This document shows, one piece after another, positions 52,077 to 61,053 of a stretch of DNA of 64,000 nucleotides. Both the position numbers and the translations under genes were made by a program. The notes under the pieces are model-generated. The model was given only the letters and a program-made list of their open reading frames with translations. It was not told where the DNA came from and ran no database searches. The stretch is from an uncultured Prevotellaceae bacterium (GTDB lineage: Bacteria; Bacteroidota; Bacteroidia; Bacteroidales; Bacteroidaceae), in assembly GCA_902776665.1 (NCBI GenBank), contig CACYQZ010000010.1, positions 1 through 64,000 on the forward strand. The letters run 5' to 3'. Each line of letters starts with the position of its first letter. Within the stretch, counting starts at the first letter, position 1.

Positions 52077-53003
52077 TCATCCCATTTCGTGGATGCCATA
52101 GTCGATTTTGAAATTGATGGGAAGTTCATATTCCACCTTCATCGGAATGCCGTGGCGAATACACGGTCTCCACTTCGGCATCCCCGACACCACGCGGATG
52201 GCTTCCTCGGCAAACTGTTCGAGCACCTGCTCGCGGATTCTGCGTTTTTCGTCGCCTGCGAGCCGTTGGTACACCAGTCGGTTGTCCACCGTGATGCGGT
52301 TCGCCACCACGCGCACGTTGCTAATCGTGCCGTCGGTCTCGACAAGGAATTTTACGACCGTCTGCCCCTGCAAACCGTAGTTCGAGGCCGTGCGCGGATA
52401 GTCGATGTGTTGAGCGAGATAGCGCATCATCACCTCGTCGCCTCCCGGAAACATCGGGTCGGTGGCGCGTCGTCCGCGAGGAATATACACCCGCGAATAG
52501 TCGAGCAGTCCCAGTCGTTTGCGCAGTTTCTCGATTTCTACCGTCGCCAAAATCACCTTTCCCTCGGTGTTCAGCACGTAAATCGACGGAATCCACTTGA
52601 TGCCATACGCCTGAGCGATGCGCGAATCTTTCATTTTCGTCATTTCGCAGAAGTGCAGTCCCTCGATGTCGTTGTCCATATAGTATTTCATCCATCGTTC
52701 GCGGTCGGTGTCGAACGAAATATGGATGAACACGAGGCTGTCGGAAGCAAATTCCTCTTGCAGACGCTTCAGTTCGGGCGTGTCGCGCCGACAGTCGGGA
52801 CACCACGAAGCCCAGAAATGCAACACCACGAATCGTCCGCGTAGGTCTTGCAACCGCGCATTCGTCGCGCTGTCGATGACGAAGTCAGGAGCCACCATCC
52901 CGTTTTTCAACATCGACTGTGCATAGAGCGAGTCGAGGTCTTGCGCCAGTCCCGTCAGCGTTCCCGCCAGCAAAGCGTAAGCCGTCAGCAATAGTTTTTT
53001 CAT
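52077..53003 (-). CDS. Periplasmic thioredoxin-like protein fused to a TonB C-terminal domain
   Basis: Protein of 308 aa, started at MKKLLLTAYALL to give a normal signal peptide ending GLA-Q. Residues about 33-165 are a TlpA/thioredoxin domain with the redox pair C68-PD-C71 (WASWCPDCRRDTPEL). Residues about 205-308 are a TonB C-terminal domain (YPRTASNYGLQGQTVVKFLVETDG ... MPKWRPCIRHGIPMKVEYELPINF, given here in parts). The fusion of a redox domain to a TonB-C domain is unusual. It lies 38 nt before the ABC ATPase gene, with a TACTTTTG promoter 30 nt upstream. Confidence 0.87.
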   Translation of the reverse strand: MKKLLLTAYALLAGTLTGLAQDLDSLYAQSMLKNGMVAPDFVIDSATNARLQDLRGRFVVLHFWASWCPDCRRDTPELKRLQEEFASDSLVFIHISFDTDRERWMKYYMDNDIEGLHFCEMTKMKDSRIAQAYGIKWIPSIYVLNTEGKVILATVEIEKLRKRLGLLDYSRVYIPRGRRATDPMFPGGDEVMMRYLAQHIDYPRTASNYGLQGQTVVKFLVETDGTISNVRVVANRITVDNRLVYQRLAGDEKRRIREQVLEQFAEEAIRVVSGMPKWRPCIRHGIPMKVEYELPINFKIDYGIHEMG

Positions 53004-53033
53004 ATTTTTTTCGATATTAGAATTTTCTTGCTG

Positions 53034-53041
53034 CAAAAGTA
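53034..53041 (-). promoter_or_regulatory. -7 element of the thioredoxin/TonB and ABC unit
   Basis: Reads TACTTTTG on the minus strand, 30 nt before the ATG. Confidence 0.66.
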
Positions 53042-53196
53042 ATCATTATTCTTCGCATTCCCAAATAAAATTGAGATTTTAGTTTTTTTCAACAATCATC
53101 GAAGTCCATTTTTGACGTTAAATTTGTTAATTCGTCTTAAAATTTGTTTGGTTTTGCCCCCGAAAAGCGTTTTATGATTGTAAAGCGCAAAAAACG

Positions 53197-53691
53197 ATGG
53201 AAAGAATTGCATTTGAACAGCGAGCCCGCACGTGGCGCGAGAAGGCTTACAGCGTGAGCCGAGGCTGCGGGGCGGGCAGGGACGAGGCGGAGGACATCGC
53301 ACAGGATGTGATGCTTCGGCTGTGGCAGATGCACGACGAACTGGAACGCTACGATTCGGTGGAGGCACTGGCGGCGCTGATGGCGAAACACCTGCTGCGA
53401 AGCCACCAACGGCGACGAAAAACGGAAACGCTCGACGAAGCCATCGTGCTGAGCCTCGCAACCAGTCCGCACGACGAACTGGAAATGAAGGAAAACGACG
53501 AATGGCTGAGCCGAAAACTGCAACAACTGCCCACAACACAGCGCACATTGCTCTATTTGCGACAGGTGGAACGGCGCAGCCACGAGGAAATCGCCAGACT
53601 GCTGGGCATCGAGACAACATCGGTGAGCACGCTGCTGGCAAGGGCACGGAGAACATTGTTAGACGACATTAAACGAAGAAACGGAATATGA
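53197..53691 (+). CDS. ECF-family RNA polymerase sigma factor
   Basis: Protein of 164 aa. Region 2 reads RDEAEDIAQDVMLRLWQMHDEL (about 30-50) and region 4 reads QLPTTQRTLLYLRQVERRSHEEIARLLGIETTSVSTLLARARR (about 108-150), with a helix-turn-helix. It is the first gene of a four-gene unit and probably controls it together with the next gene. No TAnnTTTG box was seen upstream, which would fit use of an autoregulated ECF promoter. Confidence 0.9.
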   Translation: MERIAFEQRARTWREKAYSVSRGCGAGRDEAEDIAQDVMLRLWQMHDELERYDSVEALAALMAKHLLRSHQRRRKTETLDEAIVLSLATSPHDELEMKENDEWLSRKLQQLPTTQRTLLYLRQVERRSHEEIARLLGIETTSVSTLLARARRTLLDDIKRRNGI

Positions 53692-54332
53692 AACGATACA
53701 CAAAAGAATACGTCGAAAAGCTGCTCGACAAGTTTATGGACGGCACTTCGACACTCGAGGAGGAGGACATCCTCGCGCAATACTTCCGACATCAGGAAGT
53801 GCCGCGAGAGTGGGAGGAATATCGCCTGCTTTTCCAAGAAATCGACGCGATGAGGCCCGTTCAAGCGGAAATCGTCGAAATCAATCCCGAAAACCGTCGG
53901 AAACGATGGATGGGGTGGGGCGTGGCGGCGGCTGTCGTGGCTGGAATCCTCTATTTTTCGGTTCCCTCGAAACAAATCGAACCGACGGCACCGCTCACGG
54001 CGAAAGTCGATACAACAGCGACCGTCGCACAGCCCGAAATCCCGATTTCTGAGACGAAAACCGATACCGTTTCCCCTCAAAAACCGCCCGTCGAGAGCCC
54101 GAAACGCAGTCGGAGAAAGCCCCGACCCACGATGCTCGACCACGACAAGGCTTATGTGCTGATGGCGCAGGCCGAACAGGAGATTCGCGACGTAGAGCGG
54201 CAACTGGCGCAGTGCCAACAGGAAATCGTCGAGGCGCAGTTGGCGGCTCTCGGCTACATTCCAGTGATGCAAGAAGATGGTACCATAATCTATATTAACG
54301 AACAACAAAATTTGATTGCATATGAAGACTAA
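53688..54332 (+). CDS. Single-pass membrane protein, probable anti-sigma partner
   Basis: Protein of 214 aa overlapping the sigma gene by 4 nt. The cytoplasmic N-terminus (residues 1-67) holds helices with KRYTKEYVEKLLDKFMDGTSTLEEEDILAQYF, the layout of zinc-less anti-sigma domains in Bacteroidetes; one membrane helix follows (about 70-90, WMGWGVAAAVVAGILYFSV), then a Pro/Thr-rich periplasmic stretch and a coiled-coil-like helix (AQAEQEIRDVERQLAQCQQEI). No FecR domain is present. The anti-sigma role is inferred from position and topology. Confidence 0.68.
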   Translation: MKRYTKEYVEKLLDKFMDGTSTLEEEDILAQYFRHQEVPREWEEYRLLFQEIDAMRPVQAEIVEINPENRRKRWMGWGVAAAVVAGILYFSVPSKQIEPTAPLTAKVDTTATVAQPEIPISETKTDTVSPQKPPVESPKRSRRKPRPTMLDHDKAYVLMAQAEQEIRDVERQLAQCQQEIVEAQLAALGYIPVMQEDGTIIYINEQQNLIAYED

Positions 54333-55206
54333 AAACATCATTTTAGCTGCTCTGCTGACGGCGATGCCCGCGGCAATGACGGCGCAAGAGAACATTCAGA
54401 AGGCGTTCGAGGCCCTGCTGAACGACAAAATTGTGGAAACAAAGACGCAACATTCCTTGGAGCGCGACCCCGAAACGGGACAGAAAAGCGCACAGGCCGA
54501 CGTCTATGATTTCGTGGTGACAAACGCGTCGGCCCTCAGCCGAATCAAGGACATTGAGAGGGCTTTCGATAAGGACAAGAACGCCGCTTATCAGATTCGT
54601 TCGGGCAATGGTAATGCCGGTAGAAATCATGTATCTCTGGCCGTCGGCAACAACAGCTCGCAGTCTGTGTCGATTGGTTCGATGAAGGGCTCAAACTACA
54701 TCTACGCCTGCTTTCTCGACCCCGACGACGCGGAGAAAAAATATCGCTATGCCTACGCGATAGAATGGCTCGAAAAAGGTCAGAAAACACAGGTTCGACT
54801 GGCCATCACCTACGCCACGACCCAGAAATATCGCGAAAAAAACTCGACAAGGCGTCGAATCATCATCAACGGGCAGGAATTTAACGTTGATGGAGGCAAT
54901 TTTTCGGGCTTCTCACTCGACAATAGTTCCGTGTTCGTCAACGATTCCGTCTATTCTCTTCAACGCACTAACGGCGGATGGCTCACGCAATTCAACATCT
55001 ACAAAAATCGTTTCTTGAAAAATCCCGAGGGAATTGCTGCGAACACCTATGTTACGCAAATCTACAACCTCTGCAAAAAAGCGGATGCGCTCGACGATGA
55101 CGAAAAGGAGTTGGTCGCCGACGAACTCAAGCGGATGAAAACCAAGACTGACGACGAATTGATTCAAAAATTGTTCGATATGAGCATCGAACGGCTCAAA
55201 AAGTAG
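54322..55206 (+). CDS. Secreted protein of unknown function in the sigma operon
   Basis: Protein of 294 aa; the start is the second ATG (MKTKNIILAALL), overlapping the previous gene by 11 nt, with signal cleavage near MTA-QEN. The mature protein has an amphipathic start (IQKAFEALLNDKIVETKTQH), then mixed alpha/beta, ending in a Lys-rich helix (ELKRMKTKTDDELIQKLFDM). I do not recognise the family. Its place between the anti-sigma candidate and the outer-membrane barrel suggests a periplasmic accessory role. Confidence 0.6.
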   Translation: MKTKNIILAALLTAMPAAMTAQENIQKAFEALLNDKIVETKTQHSLERDPETGQKSAQADVYDFVVTNASALSRIKDIERAFDKDKNAAYQIRSGNGNAGRNHVSLAVGNNSSQSVSIGSMKGSNYIYACFLDPDDAEKKYRYAYAIEWLEKGQKTQVRLAITYATTQKYREKNSTRRRIIINGQEFNVDGGNFSGFSLDNSSVFVNDSVYSLQRTNGGWLTQFNIYKNRFLKNPEGIAANTYVTQIYNLCKKADALDDDEKELVADELKRMKTKTDDELIQKLFDMSIERLKK

Positions 55207-55215
55207 GAAATCACG

Positions 55216-57420
55216 ATGAAAACATACAAAACAGCGTTACTTTTGCTGCTTCTCGCAGTGAAAGCAGGGGCGACTATGGCTCAGACCGACAGCCTGTCGG
55301 CGAAGAAAGACACCGTGGCGTGGAGTCAGGAACTCGATGGCGTAATCGTCAAGGCACAGCGCCAACTCATCAAGCAGGAAATCGACCGCGTGGGCTACGA
55401 CGTGCAGGCCGACGAGGACTCGAAAACGGAAACCGTGCTCGATATGCTGCGAAAAGTGCCGATGGTGACCATCGACGGCGAGGACAAAATCCTTGTCAAG
55501 GGCAATTCGAACTTCAAAATCCACAGAAATGGCCGTCTCGACCCTTCGATGACGAAAAATGCGAAGGAAATCCTGAAAGCGATGCCTGCCTCGGCGGTGA
55601 AACGCATCGAAGTGGTCACCGACCCAGGTGCCCGCGAGGATGCCGAGGGCGTGGATGCGATTCTGAACATCGTGATGATGGACACGAGGAAGATGGACGG
55701 CGTAACAGGCAGTGTTTCTGGTACTTACAGCAGTTTGAAGATGCCCTCGCTCAGCACCTATCTCGCCACGCAGTTCGGCAAAGCCATCGTCAGCGTGAAC
55801 TACGGCTTCAACGATATGTCGGAAGAGGCCACGTCGAACCACACCATCCGCGAAAACACCTTTGTGGGCACGGGTAATACGCAGCGAATCGATGCCAACG
55901 GCTCGAGTCCGGGCAACCTTCACTATGCCGACATCAACGCCAGTTACGACATCGACTCGCTCAACCTGCTGTCGGCATCGTTTGGCGGCTATTTCTTCAA
56001 GGTGAACGTGCAGGGCGGCGGTCCGATTTCGATGTTCGACGCGGCGGAAAACCTGCTCTACAGCTACGACGAACACTATTGGTTGCCGCGCTACCGCCAT
56101 CATTCCTGGGACGGGCGGCTCGATTATCAGCACAAGACGCGGCGCAAGGGCGAGCAGTTCACTCTCTCTTACCTGCTCGCCCTGACGCGCCAGCATTCCG
56201 AGCAGGAAACGACCTATTCGCAGTTGCAAAATGTCCCCTTCGACTACGACGGCTACCTCTCGAATTCGCGTGAACACTTCACCGAGCACACCTTTCAAGC
56301 CGACTATATGCGTCCGCTGTGGGAAGGCCATCGATTGCAGGTCGGAACGAAGTACATTGACCGCCGAAACAGCAGCGAAAAGCGCCAGGACTACTACCAT
56401 TCTTCGCTGCCCTCGCTCAACACCGCCTTCGACCATAGCACACAGGTTGCCGCTGCATACGCCGACTATCTTTGGAGCATGGAAAAATGGACGGCACGGG
56501 CAGGACTTCGCTACGAATACAGCCATTTGAAAGGCCGTTTTTCCGATGGAAGTTCCGACGATTTCGGCAAACATTTGAGCGACTGGGTGCCGCAGGCCAG
56601 TGTGAAATACCAAATCGATGCGGCGCAGTCGCTGAAACTCAGTTACACGACGAGCCTCAACCGTCCGGGCATTTCCTATCTGAACCCCGCTGTCGCCGCC
56701 TTTCCTGGCTCGGTGCAGTTCGGCAATGCCCATCTGGTCAGTTCCACGACCCGAACCATCGCTTTGACCTATATGAAAGTCGGTCAGAAACTCACGTTTA
56801 ACATCACGCCGAAATTTCAATTTAGCAACGACAACATCGGTGCCATCAACTATGCCGAAGGCGACACGCGCTACTCGACCTATGGCAATGTCATTCGCCA
56901 TCGCAGGTGGCAGGTTCAGGGCTATGTCCAGTGGAAACCTTTCGACAAAACCACTTTCGTCGCCAATCTGGATGCTTGGCATAGTCGATTCGAGAATCCA
57001 GAGCAGCAACTAAGCCTGAATTCCACCAATTTGTGGTACTATTTCAACCTCTCGCAGAAACTTCCGTGGAAACTGCAAGCTACCGTCAGCACTTACGGAC
57101 AAGTTGGCCGCGCAAGCCAAAACATTTATTCCACGTATGAGCCCTATAATCGCTATTCTTTCTCGCTGCAACGCTCGTTCCTGAGCGACGACCGCCTCAC
57201 CGTCCGCCTGACCGCCAATTCCCTTTTCCACAAGCGTCAGCACTTCGAGACGCGCACCGTGCAGGGCGACGTCCTCGGCTGGAGCGATACCGTGAACAAA
57301 CAGAACGGTCGCTGGTTCCGCGTTTCGGTTTCCTATCGCTTCGGAAAACTGAAAGCCAGCGTGAAAAAGACCGAAACCACCATCAATAACGATGATGAAG
57401 TCGGTGGAATTGTCAAGTGA
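55216..57420 (+). CDS. TonB-dependent-receptor-like outer-membrane barrel protein
   Basis: Protein of 734 aa with signal peptide ending TMA-Q. The plug domain is clear (about 40-160: ELDGVIVKAQRQLIKQEIDRVGYDV, split here at 20; LDMLRKVPMVTIDGEDKILVKG; VKRIEVVTDPGAREDAEGVDAILNI). The rest is an antiparallel barrel with many aromatic belts, as in the outer-membrane beta-barrel family that lacks SusD partners. There is no N-terminal carboxypeptidase-like repeat. It is last in the ECF sigma operon and ends 10 nt from the convergent aroB. Confidence 0.87.
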   Translation: MKTYKTALLLLLLAVKAGATMAQTDSLSAKKDTVAWSQELDGVIVKAQRQLIKQEIDRVGYDVQADEDSKTETVLDMLRKVPMVTIDGEDKILVKGNSNFKIHRNGRLDPSMTKNAKEILKAMPASAVKRIEVVTDPGAREDAEGVDAILNIVMMDTRKMDGVTGSVSGTYSSLKMPSLSTYLATQFGKAIVSVNYGFNDMSEEATSNHTIRENTFVGTGNTQRIDANGSSPGNLHYADINASYDIDSLNLLSASFGGYFFKVNVQGGGPISMFDAAENLLYSYDEHYWLPRYRHHSWDGRLDYQHKTRRKGEQFTLSYLLALTRQHSEQETTYSQLQNVPFDYDGYLSNSREHFTEHTFQADYMRPLWEGHRLQVGTKYIDRRNSSEKRQDYYHSSLPSLNTAFDHSTQVAAAYADYLWSMEKWTARAGLRYEYSHLKGRFSDGSSDDFGKHLSDWVPQASVKYQIDAAQSLKLSYTTSLNRPGISYLNPAVAAFPGSVQFGNAHLVSSTTRTIALTYMKVGQKLTFNITPKFQFSNDNIGAINYAEGDTRYSTYGNVIRHRRWQVQGYVQWKPFDKTTFVANLDAWHSRFENPEQQLSLNSTNLWYYFNLSQKLPWKLQATVSTYGQVGRASQNIYSTYEPYNRYSFSLQRSFLSDDRLTVRLTANSLFHKRQHFETRTVQGDVLGWSDTVNKQNGRWFRVSVSYRFGKLKASVKKTETTINNDDEVGGIVK

Positions 57421-57430
57421 CAAATGTAAA

Positions 57431-58537
57431 TTATCCTTCGCGCAAGAAATCAAGGGCCTCCTTGATTTCTTCGTGCGAGGCGGTTTGGTCGAGGCGAATG
57501 TCGCCAATGTCGGCCAAAAGGGTGAAGCGAATCGAGTCGCCGATGTTTTTCTTGTCGTGCTGCATCAGGCGAATCAGTTCGGGGTAGTCGTCGCAGGTGA
57601 TGGGCAGACTGCCGTAGTTCTCGCGGACGAACTGCACGGTTTGGCGCATTTTTTCTGTCGGGAAACCGCATTTCACAACGCTCAAGTAAAGTTCGCAGAT
57701 GAGGCCGAAAGCAACAGCGTGACCGTGGAGGATGGGTGTTGGGTGTTGGGTGTTGGGTGTTGGGTGTTGGATGGAAAATGACTCGAAAGCGTGTCCAAAA
57801 GTGTGACCGAGGTTTAGCGCCTTGCGCAAGCCTTTTTCGTGGGGGTCGGAAGCGACGATTCGCTGTTTGACTGCAATGCTTCGTTCGAGGATTGGACATT
57901 GAACATTGGACATTGAACATTGAACATTGGATTTTGAACTATGAACTATGAACTTTGAACTATGAACTTTAACAACTTCCGCCCAGTGTTCCACCGTGTC
58001 GAGCAAACCGTGTTTCAGCATTTCAGCATAGCCCGAGAGCAAGTTTTCGCGGTCGAGTGTTTCCAGAAATTTCGTGTCGATGACAACGGCTTGCGGCTCG
58101 CTGAACGTGCCGATTTCGTTCTTCAAACCACCGAAATTCACGCCCGTTTTTCCTCCGACCGACGCATCGACCATCGCCAACAGCGTCGTGGGAATGTTGA
58201 CAAACCGAATTCCGCGCTTGAATGTCGAGGCGGCAAAACCGCCGAGGTCGCAAACCATTCCGCCGCCGAGGTTCACCAACAGCGAATGGCGCGTGCCACC
58301 GTCGCGTTGCAATTCGCCCCAAACCATCGCCAAACTGTCGAGGCTCTTGTTCGCATCGCCCTGCGGAATTTCAATCAATCGGGCATCGGAAAACACCGAA
58401 AAACCTTCCACCAACGGCCAGCAAAGCCGTCGCGTGTTCTCGTCGGTCAGCACAAACAGGCGGTCGGGACTCGCCGATTCGATTTCGCGCCGTAAGTCGC
58501 GCTGCAAATCCTCTGAAAAAATCAAATTTTGCTTCAT
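57431..58537 (-). CDS. aroB: 3-dehydroquinate synthase carrying heptamer-encoded inserts
   Basis: Enzyme of about 368 aa of the shikimate pathway, converting DAHP to 3-dehydroquinate. Conserved parts: NLGGGMVCDLGGFAASTFKRG, PTTLLAMVDASVGGKTGVNF, LSGYAEMLKHG, LNLGHTFGHAFE and HGHAVAFGL. Two inserts are made of 7-nt tandem repeats: FIVHSSKSNVQCSMSNVQCP (coded by 57893-57971), and SIQHPTPNTQHPTP (57731-57771) lying exactly between the two metal-ligand histidine motifs, where E. coli AroB has a short loop. The start is taken as the ATG at 58537, only 6 nt from a TACTTTTG element, so the mRNA may be leaderless. Confidence 0.92.
   Translation of the reverse strand: MKQNLIFSEDLQRDLRREIESASPDRLFVLTDENTRRLCWPLVEGFSVFSDARLIEIPQGDANKSLDSLAMVWGELQRDGGTRHSLLVNLGGGMVCDLGGFAASTFKRGIRFVNIPTTLLAMVDASVGGKTGVNFGGLKNEIGTFSEPQAVVIDTKFLETLDRENLLSGYAEMLKHGLLDTVEHWAEVVKVHSSKFIVHSSKSNVQCSMSNVQCPILERSIAVKQRIVASDPHEKGLRKALNLGHTFGHAFESFSIQHPTPNTQHPTPILHGHAVAFGLICELYLSVVKCGFPTEKMRQTVQFVRENYGSLPITCDDYPELIRLMQHDKKNIGDSIRFTLLADIGDIRLDQTASHEEIKEALDFLREG
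57731..57771. repeat. TTGGGTG heptamer array inside aroB
   Basis: Five to six nearly perfect units coding QHPTPNTQHPTP. Confidence 0.88.
57893..57971. repeat. GAACATT/GAACTAT heptamer array inside aroB
   Basis: About eleven units, first GAACATT type, then GAACTAT/GAACTTT type, coding a 20-odd-residue insert. Confidence 0.88.
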
Positions 58538-58543
58538 CGTCTG

Positions 58544-58551
58544 CAAAAGTA
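58544..58551 (-). promoter_or_regulatory. -7 element of aroB, nearly abutting the start codon
   Basis: Reads TACTTTTG on the minus strand with only 6 nt before the ATG, so transcription would begin at or within a base or two of the start codon. Confidence 0.66.
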
Positions 58552-58613
58552 CAATTAAAAGGCTAAAAATCCAAATTTTTTCGACGAAAGCTCTGAATTT
58601 CGAAAAATTTATC

Positions 58614-58621
58614 TAAATTTG
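58614..58621 (+). promoter_or_regulatory. -7 element of lptB
   Basis: Reads TAAATTTG, 21 nt before the ATG; a short leader is implied. Confidence 0.66.
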
Positions 58622-58642
58622 CACTCGCGAAACGAAAAAACG

Positions 58643-59404
58643 ATGGAAGAAAACAAAATTATACTGCGCACGGAAGGCTTGGTGAAACGCTACGGCAAGC
58701 GCACGGTGGTGAACGATGTGAGTTTCGATGTGAAACAGGGCGAAATCGTCGGTCTGCTCGGGCCGAACGGAGCCGGTAAAACTACGTCGTTCTATATGAC
58801 GACGGGTCTTGTGATTCCCAACGGCGGCCACGTGTTTCTCGGCGACGAGGAAATTACGAAATACCCTGTCTATAAACGTGCACGGGCAGGAATCGGCTAT
58901 TTGCCGCAGGAAGCGAGTGTGTTCCGCAAAATGTCGGTCGAGGACAACATCCTCTCGGTGTTGGAAATGACGGGCAAGCCGCGTGAATACCAGTTGGAGA
59001 AACTCGAGAGCCTAATCGCCGAATTTCGACTGGAAAAAGTGCGAAAAAACAAGGGCGACCAACTTTCGGGCGGTGAGCGCCGACGCACGGAGATTGCCCG
59101 CTGTCTGGCCATCGAACCGAAGTTCATTATGCTCGACGAACCCTTTGCCGGCGTCGATCCCATTGCCGTCGAGGACATCCAGCAGATTGTCTGGCAGTTG
59201 AAATACCGCAACATCGGCATCCTCATCACCGACCACAACGTCGATGAAACATTGACCATCACCGACCGCGCCTATCTGCTTTTCGAGGGAAAAATCCTCT
59301 TCCAAGGCTCGCCCGAGGAACTGGCCGAGAACAAAATCGTCCGCGAAAAATACCTCACCAACTCGTTTGTGCTGCGGAAAAAGAATTTCCAGACGGAAAT
59401 ATAA
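58643..59404 (+). CDS. lptB: LPS export ABC transporter ATP-binding protein
   Basis: ATPase of 253 aa: Walker [12 protein letters not shown] (40-50), signature [13 protein letters not shown] (141-153), Walker [14 protein letters not shown] (161-173) and switch His in [11 protein letters not shown]. The LSGGERRR variant and [11 protein letters not shown] are characteristic of LptB, which powers lipopolysaccharide extraction through LptFG. The ATG at 58643 lies 21 nt after a TAAATTTG promoter; the frame is open eight codons further upstream but without an ATG. Confidence 0.95.
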   Translation: MEENKIILRTEGLVKRYGKRTVVNDVSFDVKQGEIVGLLGPNGAGKTTSFYMTTGLVIPNGGHVFLGDEEITKYPVYKRARAGIGYLPQEASVFRKMSVEDNILSVLEMTGKPREYQLEKLESLIAEFRLEKVRKNKGDQLSGGERRRTEIARCLAIEPKFIMLDEPFAGVDPIAVEDIQQIVWQLKYRNIGILITDHNVDETLTITDRAYLLFEGKILFQGSPEELAENKIVREKYLTNSFVLRKKNFQTEI

Positions 59405-59435
59405 AAAAAAATTAGGCTGTTCAGCGAAAAAAGTG

Positions 59436-59443
59436 TAACTTTG
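59436..59443 (+). promoter_or_regulatory. -7 element of tig
   Basis: Reads TAACTTTG, 55 nt before the ATG. Confidence 0.68.
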
Positions 59444-59498
59444 CAGCCCGAAATGAAAATTGTCAAATCGAAAAATCGTAAAATAGTCAAATAATAAG

Positions 59499-60842
59499 AT
59501 GAAAATTCAGTTTGAAAACGAAGACAAGGTGAATGGCTTGATGACCATCACCGTCGAGGAGAGTGACTTTAAGGAAAAGGTGGAGAAAACGCTGAAAGAC
59601 TATCGTCGGAAGGCCAATGTGCCGGGATTCCGTCCCGGACAGGTGCCGATGTCGATGATTCAGCGGATGTATGGTGCGCCCGTGCGGATGGATGCTGTGA
59701 ATCAAGCCATCGGCGAGGAACTATATAAATATGTACGCGAGAACGACATCAAGATGCTCGGCGAACCGCTGCCGCACGAGGGTGGCGAGGCCGTCGATCT
59801 CGAAAAGCCGGCTCCTTACACCTTCCAGTTCGACATCGCCGTCGCACCGGAAATCAAGGCTGGTCTGTCGGGTCGCGACAAAGTCGATTATGTCACCATC
59901 GACGTCGATGACAAACTCATCGACCAGCAGGTGGAGATGTATTGTTCGCGTGCGGGCCAGTACCAGAAGGCCGACGACTACAAAGACAACGATATGCTGA
60001 AGGGTGACCTGCGCGAACTCGACAAGGAAGACGGCATCGAGTTGTCGGAGGCAATCGTGATGCCGACCTACATCAAGAACGAAGCCGAGAAAAAACTTTT
60101 CGACGGTGCAAAACTCGGCGATGTCATCACGTTCAACCCGCGCAAGGCATACGAAAGCGATGCCGAACTGGCAGCGTTGTTGAAGATTGACAAGGCCGAT
60201 TTGGGCAGCCACGCCGGCAATTTCACCTATCAGATTACCGAAATCAGCCGTTTCGCCAAGGCTGAAGTCAATCAGCAGCTTTTCGACCAGATTTATGGCA
60301 AGGATGCCGTGAAGAATGAAAAGGAATTCCGCGCCCGCGTAGCCGACGAACTGAAGGCTCAGTTGGTGCAGAACAGCGACTGGAAATTCCTCGGCGACCT
60401 GCGCAAGCACTGCGTGAAGAAAGCCGGCAAACTCGTGTGGCCCGAGGCTCTGCTGAAGCGCGTGATGAAGAACAACAACAAGGATCGCAATGACGTCGAT
60501 GAATACGTGGAGAAGAATTTCGAGGGCAGCATCAAGGAACTCACGTGGCACTTGATCAAGGAGCAACTTGTCACCGCCCACGACATCAAAATCACCGACG
60601 AGGAGGTGAAAACCGCCGCTCGCGAGGCCGCTCGTGCCCAGTTTGCACAGTATGGAATGTCGAATGTGCCCGACGAATACCTCGACAACTACGCACAGGA
60701 AATGCTCAAGAAAGAGGAGAACGTGCAGGGATTCGTCGATCGCGCCATCGACCTGAAGCTCATCGAAAAGATGAAAACCGTCGTGAAACTCAACGAAAAA
60801 ACGGTTTCGCTCGACGAGTTCAACAAAATGATGGCTGAGTAA
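59499..60842 (+). CDS. tig: Trigger factor, ribosome-associated chaperone
   Basis: Protein of 447 aa. The ribosome-binding N-terminal domain ends with the signature region VPGFRPGQVPMSMI (about 45-58, the GFRxGxxP motif); a degenerate PPIase-like domain and a helical C-terminal domain follow. It is followed by a strong hairpin terminator and then clpP-clpX, an order common in bacteria. Promoter TAACTTTG 55 nt upstream. Confidence 0.93.
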   Translation: MKIQFENEDKVNGLMTITVEESDFKEKVEKTLKDYRRKANVPGFRPGQVPMSMIQRMYGAPVRMDAVNQAIGEELYKYVRENDIKMLGEPLPHEGGEAVDLEKPAPYTFQFDIAVAPEIKAGLSGRDKVDYVTIDVDDKLIDQQVEMYCSRAGQYQKADDYKDNDMLKGDLRELDKEDGIELSEAIVMPTYIKNEAEKKLFDGAKLGDVITFNPRKAYESDAELAALLKIDKADLGSHAGNFTYQITEISRFAKAEVNQQLFDQIYGKDAVKNEKEFRARVADELKAQLVQNSDWKFLGDLRKHCVKKAGKLVWPEALLKRVMKNNNKDRNDVDEYVEKNFEGSIKELTWHLIKEQLVTAHDIKITDEEVKTAAREAARAQFAQYGMSNVPDEYLDNYAQEMLKKEENVQGFVDRAIDLKLIEKMKTVVKLNEKTVSLDEFNKMMAE

Positions 60843-60867
60843 GTTTTGAATCAAAATAAATGAAAAA

Positions 60868-60902
60868 TCCTCGCAGTTTATCGCTGCGAGGACTTTTTTT
60901 TG
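60868..60902 (+). terminator. tig terminator
   Basis: Perfect 9-bp stem TCCTCGCAG/CTGCGAGGA, 7-nt loop, then a run of T. Confidence 0.9.
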
Positions 60903-60967
60903 ATGTAAAAAATCGTTAAAACGCAAAATTTTCTTCATTTTGTGATGGCGGTTTCGATTTTTTTTCT

Positions 60968-60975
60968 TAATTTTG
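60968..60975 (+). promoter_or_regulatory. -7 element of clpP-clpX
   Basis: Reads TAATTTTG, 78 nt before the clpP ATG; the leader contains CAATTnn heptamers. Confidence 0.66.
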
Positions 60976-61053
60976 TTCCAAGAAAGGGGGAGAAAATCCA
61001 ATTTTCAATCATCAATTAACAATTTACATTTAATAAAAATATCAATTCAAAAA

